Shown one piece after another: positions 30,271-33,062 of a DNA stretch of 33,062 nucleotides (positions are counted from its first letter, which is position 1; each line of letters begins with the position of its first letter). The notes beneath the pieces were generated by a model that did not search any database, was not told the origin of the DNA, and worked only from the letters and a program-made list of their open reading frames with translations. The position numbers were made by a program, and so were the translations under genes. Origin of the DNA: Candidatus Enterousia excrementavium (GTDB lineage Bacteria; Pseudomonadota; Alphaproteobacteria; Rs-D84); assembly GCA_017694175.1 (NCBI GenBank), contig JADINE010000030.1, forward strand, positions 1-33,062, written 5' to 3'.

Positions 30271-31349
30271 TGAAAAAAATATTTGCTGTTTTTGTGGCTG
30301 GTGCTGTTTTGTTTGGGCAACCTGTTTTTGGGGCCAGCGAGTTGGCTAATATTCAGGCCCAGATAAAAAAAACAGAACAGCAAAATAAAAAACTGGATCA
30401 GCAAGTCAAATCATCAGATCGTGAAATTGAATCCACAAAAAAGAAACTTGTGCGGGCCGCAGACAAGGTAAGCGAGTTGGAAGAACAACGCAGTGCGGTG
30501 GCAAAAAAAATTCGCGAGTTAGATGCAGAACGCGACAAGTTAGAGCAAGAATTACAACAAAATCAGGAACGTATTGCCGATGCCGCAGCCACGATTTTAT
30601 TCGTTGCATCGCATCCAAATTTTGATTCCAAAGATATGCATGATTATGTTTTGACGTCTGCGATATTATCGGGGGCTGCGGATAATTTTGATTCTGAAAT
30701 TCAGCGGGCAAGTGAACAAATTCAAAAGTTGGCAGAAATTCGCGAGGAACGGGCCAAGGAAAAGAAAAAATTGGATAAAACCGCTGAAAAATATGCCGAC
30801 GAAAAAGACGAGTTGGATAAATTATTACGTACCCGTTCGGCACAAAATCAAAAGCTGCGCAATCAGCAGTCTGATTTGCAAAAAAAATTGCGTGAATTGT
30901 CGGCGCGCGCAAAAACGTTGTCTGAATTAATGGCCGGCGTGGGGAGTTCGGAAATGTCGGGTGATTCGCGGTTTTCAATTCGTAAATTGAACAAGCCTGT
31001 GCGTGGGCGCGTGGTTGTGCATTTTGGTGAAAAAACGGCTTTGGGATTGAAATCTGATGGGTGGCGAATTCGTGTGCGTGGCGATGCCTTGGTTATGGCG
31101 CCGGCCGATGGTGTGGTGAAATTTGCCGACAAATTTAAAGGTTTTGGCCAGGTTGTGATTATGTCGCATAAAAATGGTTATAATACGGTTATGACAAATC
31201 TGGGGGAAATAAGCGTTATGGTAAGCCAGGAAGTTTTGGCCGGTGAACCCATTGGACGCATGGATCCTGATAAGCCGGAAATGTATTTGGAAGTACGGCG
31301 CGCAGATAAAGCCGTTGATCCGGCGCGTCTGTTCCGCGAGGAAGATTAA
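30270..31349 (+). CDS. EnvC-like periplasmic coiled-coil protein with degenerate LytM (M23) domain
   Basis: A 359-aa exported protein. The signal peptide MKKIFAVFVAGAVLFGQPV is cleaved near FGA. Residues 25 to about 230 are a long coiled coil rich in Lys, Glu and Gln (IKKTEQQNKKLDQQVKS, and onwards). The C-terminal 120 residues form an M23/LytM fold (PVRGRVVVHFGEKT, then APADGVVKFAD, GFGQVVIMSHKNGY and PEMYLEVRR). The Zn ligands are missing: the HxxxD is replaced around RVRGDALV, the HxH gives TNL, and the last His is Tyr in YLEVRR, exactly as in E. coli EnvC. EnvC activates the septal amidases AmiA and AmiB, so a similar activator role in daughter-cell separation is inferred. It is translationally coupled to tyrS by TAATG. 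Confidence 0.85.
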   Translation: MKKIFAVFVAGAVLFGQPVFGASELANIQAQIKKTEQQNKKLDQQVKSSDREIESTKKKLVRAADKVSELEEQRSAVAKKIRELDAERDKLEQELQQNQERIADAAATILFVASHPNFDSKDMHDYVLTSAILSGAADNFDSEIQRASEQIQKLAEIREERAKEKKKLDKTAEKYADEKDELDKLLRTRSAQNQKLRNQQSDLQKKLRELSARAKTLSELMAGVGSSEMSGDSRFSIRKLNKPVRGRVVVHFGEKTALGLKSDGWRIRVRGDALVMAPADGVVKFADKFKGFGQVVIMSHKNGYNTVMTNLGEISVMVSQEVLAGEPIGRMDPDKPEMYLEVRRADKAVDPARLFREED

Positions 31350-31355
31350 GCGCGG

Positions 31356-32282
31356 TTATTTGGAAAACTGTTTTTCAAGATTTATAAAGTTTTCCATTTG
31401 TTTGCGCATGAAAAATATTTTTTCCCTGTTATTGTCGATGCTTTTTTGATTGGACGGATTAATACGTAAATCATCGGCGGCTTTGATAAATCTGCGCAAC
31501 CATACAGCCATGATTCTGTATTTCATGATTTCGCGCAGGGATTCATTTTTGATGCTGGGCATTGGGTACAATGATTTATTATGTAATTGGCAATATGTTT
31601 CGTATACGCGTTTATATATGTCCAGTTCAATTTGCAATGGGGCAAAAATATCGCGGTATATGAATTTGTAATCGGCTTCGGCAAAATCAATAAATGACAA
31701 TTTGCTGGTTTTTGCATCGTACAAGACGTTGCCCGGATTCAAATCGCCGTGCGACCAGGCAAGGCGTGTTTCGTATTCAAATGTGCCTATGTTGTCGCGG
31801 ATTTTTGCCATTTCGCAAACTTCGGTTTTCGTGAACCAAAGTGACATTTTGTTTTCAATGAAGTTATCCAGACGTGAAAATTTGATGTCTTTTGCAAGTT
31901 TATATTTTTGAATTTCACCAATGGGTTTTAACTCGTTCATATCAACCAAAAAACTGGCCACGCTGTTGATGATTTCAAATTGTTGCCGTTTGGACAGATT
32001 GTTGTATACAATTGCAGTTAATGGCTCGCCTGGGGCGCGTTCTTCCAAAATTTGATATTCGTCGTCGTTGATGAAATTCATTGCTGGTACATTGTACAGC
32101 GGGTTATTGATGCTGCGAATATCGTCTATGATTTGTTTCGTTCTGTGTTGTTTGGCAAGCCATGATGTTTTTGCCGCGTCGTTAAATGTCGGCAGGGGAC
32201 GTTTTAACACGAAATCATCGCCGTAATATACAGCGTATGTTTCGCGCCCATGATTGGCAAGATTTTTAATTTCGTTTGCCAT
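31356..32282 (-). CDS. APH/choline-kinase-fold phosphotransferase
   Basis: A 308-aa protein with the aminoglycoside/choline kinase fold. An N-lobe Lys in DDFVLKRPLP (about 27) is the ATP-binding candidate, and ILEERAPGEPL resembles the hinge. The catalytic loop is WSHGDLNPGN with Asp180 and Asn185, and IDF (Asp199) is the metal-binding Asp that replaces DFG. The C-lobe is helical (VWLRRFIKAADD). All core kinase residues are present, so activity is likely. I start at the ATG at 32282 (MANEIKN), with GGGA upstream; the frame is open to 32354 but would overlap the previous gene. It follows the Fic/Doc-like gene by 11 nt and is probably its cotranscribed partner. Substrate unknown; choline, a sugar or a protein are possible. 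Confidence 0.82.
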   Translation of the reverse strand: MANEIKNLANHGRETYAVYYGDDFVLKRPLPTFNDAAKTSWLAKQHRTKQIIDDIRSINNPLYNVPAMNFINDDEYQILEERAPGEPLTAIVYNNLSKRQQFEIINSVASFLVDMNELKPIGEIQKYKLAKDIKFSRLDNFIENKMSLWFTKTEVCEMAKIRDNIGTFEYETRLAWSHGDLNPGNVLYDAKTSKLSFIDFAEADYKFIYRDIFAPLQIELDIYKRVYETYCQLHNKSLYPMPSIKNESLREIMKYRIMAVWLRRFIKAADDLRINPSNQKSIDNNREKIFFMRKQMENFINLEKQFSK

Positions 32283-32293
32283 TTTGTTCCCGG

Positions 32294-33025
32294 TTAGATT
32301 GTTCGTGCGTTCTTTATCATTGTGATAATTTCTTTTTGGGTGCGGGCCAGGCATTCGTGCATATAAGATGAATATGCTTCGTTGTCGCCATTGGCACGCG
32401 AACGCAACGCGTTCATGTAATTGGCTTTGTCGGTTTTTTTGTTAAAGACAACAGGTGTATAGCCACCCTGGATTAATATCCAATTCATTATCAGACGTGC
32501 GGTGCGTTTGTTGAAATCGTTGAATAACTGGTTAATAAATATATCGTAATGTGCATCAAACGCGCGCGTTAATGTTGGAACTGATTTGTTGGAAATGTTG
32601 TATTCTATGTCGCCCAAGCGTTGAACAAGAATGGCATATGGCGGAACGTGCATGTTTAATTGTTCTATGTACGCATCGGAAATGCGATATACACCGCCTT
32701 GGATATCTGTATTCTTTGCCAATAATTCATGAATGTGGCGAATTTGATAGTTGTCAATTGTGGTATGTTTGTGACGCAAAATATATTCCCACGCATCATT
32801 CAAATTGGACATGCTGTTATAATCCAGATATAAGCGCTTTTTGGCAGCAGGCATATAGTCTGGATATTGAAATAAAATTTGGGCTTCGTCAGATAATTCG
32901 TGACGCATTCTGTTCAAAACGTTCATACGCAAAACACTGTTGGCCGATGTAGTCAACAGTTCGTCAATCGTTTTACGATTGATTTCAATGTGTTGTTTTG
33001 TGTCTTTTTTATTAATTTCTGCCAT
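32294..33025 (-). CDS. Fic/Doc-like protein lacking the catalytic His
   Basis: A 243-aa Fic-fold protein. An N-terminal helical part (1-95) leads into the Fic core: IHELLAKNTDIQGGVYRIS, where the flap lies, VPPYAILVQRLGDIE, then the active-site loop QLFNDFNKRTAR at 166-177 and the helix LIMNWILIQGGY. The loop matches the Doc type (HxFNDxNKRTA), where Lys replaces the Gly of true Fic AMP-transferases, but the catalytic His is Gln166. The Asp, Asn and both Arg remain. Doc phosphorylates EF-Tu; here ordinary Fic or Doc catalysis should be lost or changed. ATG 33025 was chosen because AGGA then lies 6 nt upstream; the ATG at 33031 would abut it. It is the first gene of a two-gene unit with the downstream kinase. 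Confidence 0.85.
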   Translation of the reverse strand: MAEINKKDTKQHIEINRKTIDELLTTSANSVLRMNVLNRMRHELSDEAQILFQYPDYMPAAKKRLYLDYNSMSNLNDAWEYILRHKHTTIDNYQIRHIHELLAKNTDIQGGVYRISDAYIEQLNMHVPPYAILVQRLGDIEYNISNKSVPTLTRAFDAHYDIFINQLFNDFNKRTARLIMNWILIQGGYTPVVFNKKTDKANYMNALRSRANGDNEAYSSYMHECLARTQKEIITMIKNARTI

Positions 33026-33048
33026 ATTCATTCCTATACGTTTCTTTG

Positions 33049-33054
33049 ATTATA
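33049..33054 (-). promoter_or_regulatory. -10 box of the Fic/Doc-kinase operon
   Basis: TATAAT on the minus strand, overlapping TATTAT at 33052-33057. The -35 lies beyond the right edge of the window. Confidence 0.4.
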
Positions 33055-33062
33055 ATATAACC

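Noticed and set aside
1..33062. CRISPR array, insertion sequence or phage module
   Set aside because: No regularly spaced direct repeats, no transposase and no phage structural genes were seen. The only mobile-type gene is the serine recombinase.

Overview
The window reads as a chromosomal segment of a small-genome, moderately AT-rich, Gram-negative alphaproteobacterium, probably host- or gut-associated. The envelope gene set (MsbA-like exporter, outer-membrane barrels, alpha-2-macroglobulin with PBP1C, EnvC-like protein) requires a diderm cell. The housekeeping genes (rpsU, polA, pth, rpsB-tsf, tyrS) are bacterial single-copy types. Secreted Cys-rich proteins with an InlB-type repeat and a Bacteroides Mpi-like invertase suggest the gut alphaproteobacterial lineages known mostly from metagenomes. 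This taxonomic placement is inference; no rRNA is present.

Layout. 1-1250 (-): 5' two thirds of an MsbA-like ABC exporter. 1323-1749 (+): tRNA-Ala(UGC) and rpsU, closed by a terminator. 1756-4035 (+): one promoter, four tandem DUF805 membrane-protein paralogs and one terminator. 4034-7360 (-): polA preceded by a small outer-membrane barrel. 7406-7933 (+): pth. 7917-13818 (-): an accessory block of secreted proteins, made of a 424-aa Cys-rich InlB-repeat protein, two tandem duplicated about 140-aa envelope proteins, a small leaderless ORF or structured RNA, and a 1110-aa Cys-rich protein. 13877-14083: a tRNA-Leu with the unusual anticodon AAG and a 67-bp tandem duplication carrying the tRNA 5' end. 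14186-17148 (+): a tight three-gene envelope operon (barrel, periplasmic protein, barrel). 17149-25324 (-): alpha-2-macroglobulin and pbpC, overlapping. 25500-26111 (+): Mpi-like serine recombinase. 26158-28174 (+): rpsB-tsf with a structured leader, an intercistronic hairpin and a terminator. 28194-31349 (+): two unknown small genes, tyrS and an EnvC-like degenerate LytM protein, the last three closely coupled. 31356-33025 (-): a Fic/Doc-like protein lacking its catalytic His, and an APH-fold kinase.

How the genes fit together. Much of the window concerns envelope building and surface display: lipid export, peptidoglycan repair coupled to a protease trap (A2M/PBP1C), septal hydrolase activation (EnvC-like) and several secreted or outer-membrane proteins of unknown role. 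The most unusual points are the DUF805 array with conflicting mosaic relationships, tRNA-Leu(AAG), a Gln at the DNA polymerase I steric-gate position, three promoters that place the -10 box 5-8 nt before the ATG (leaderless mRNAs), the catalytically altered Doc-like/kinase pair, and the structured 10226-10446 transcript. I saw no CRISPR array, no insertion sequence and no rRNA. If the 10252-10446 ORF is not counted as a gene, 10170-10485 is the only stretch over 300 bases without one, and it holds the promoter, hairpins and terminator described below.
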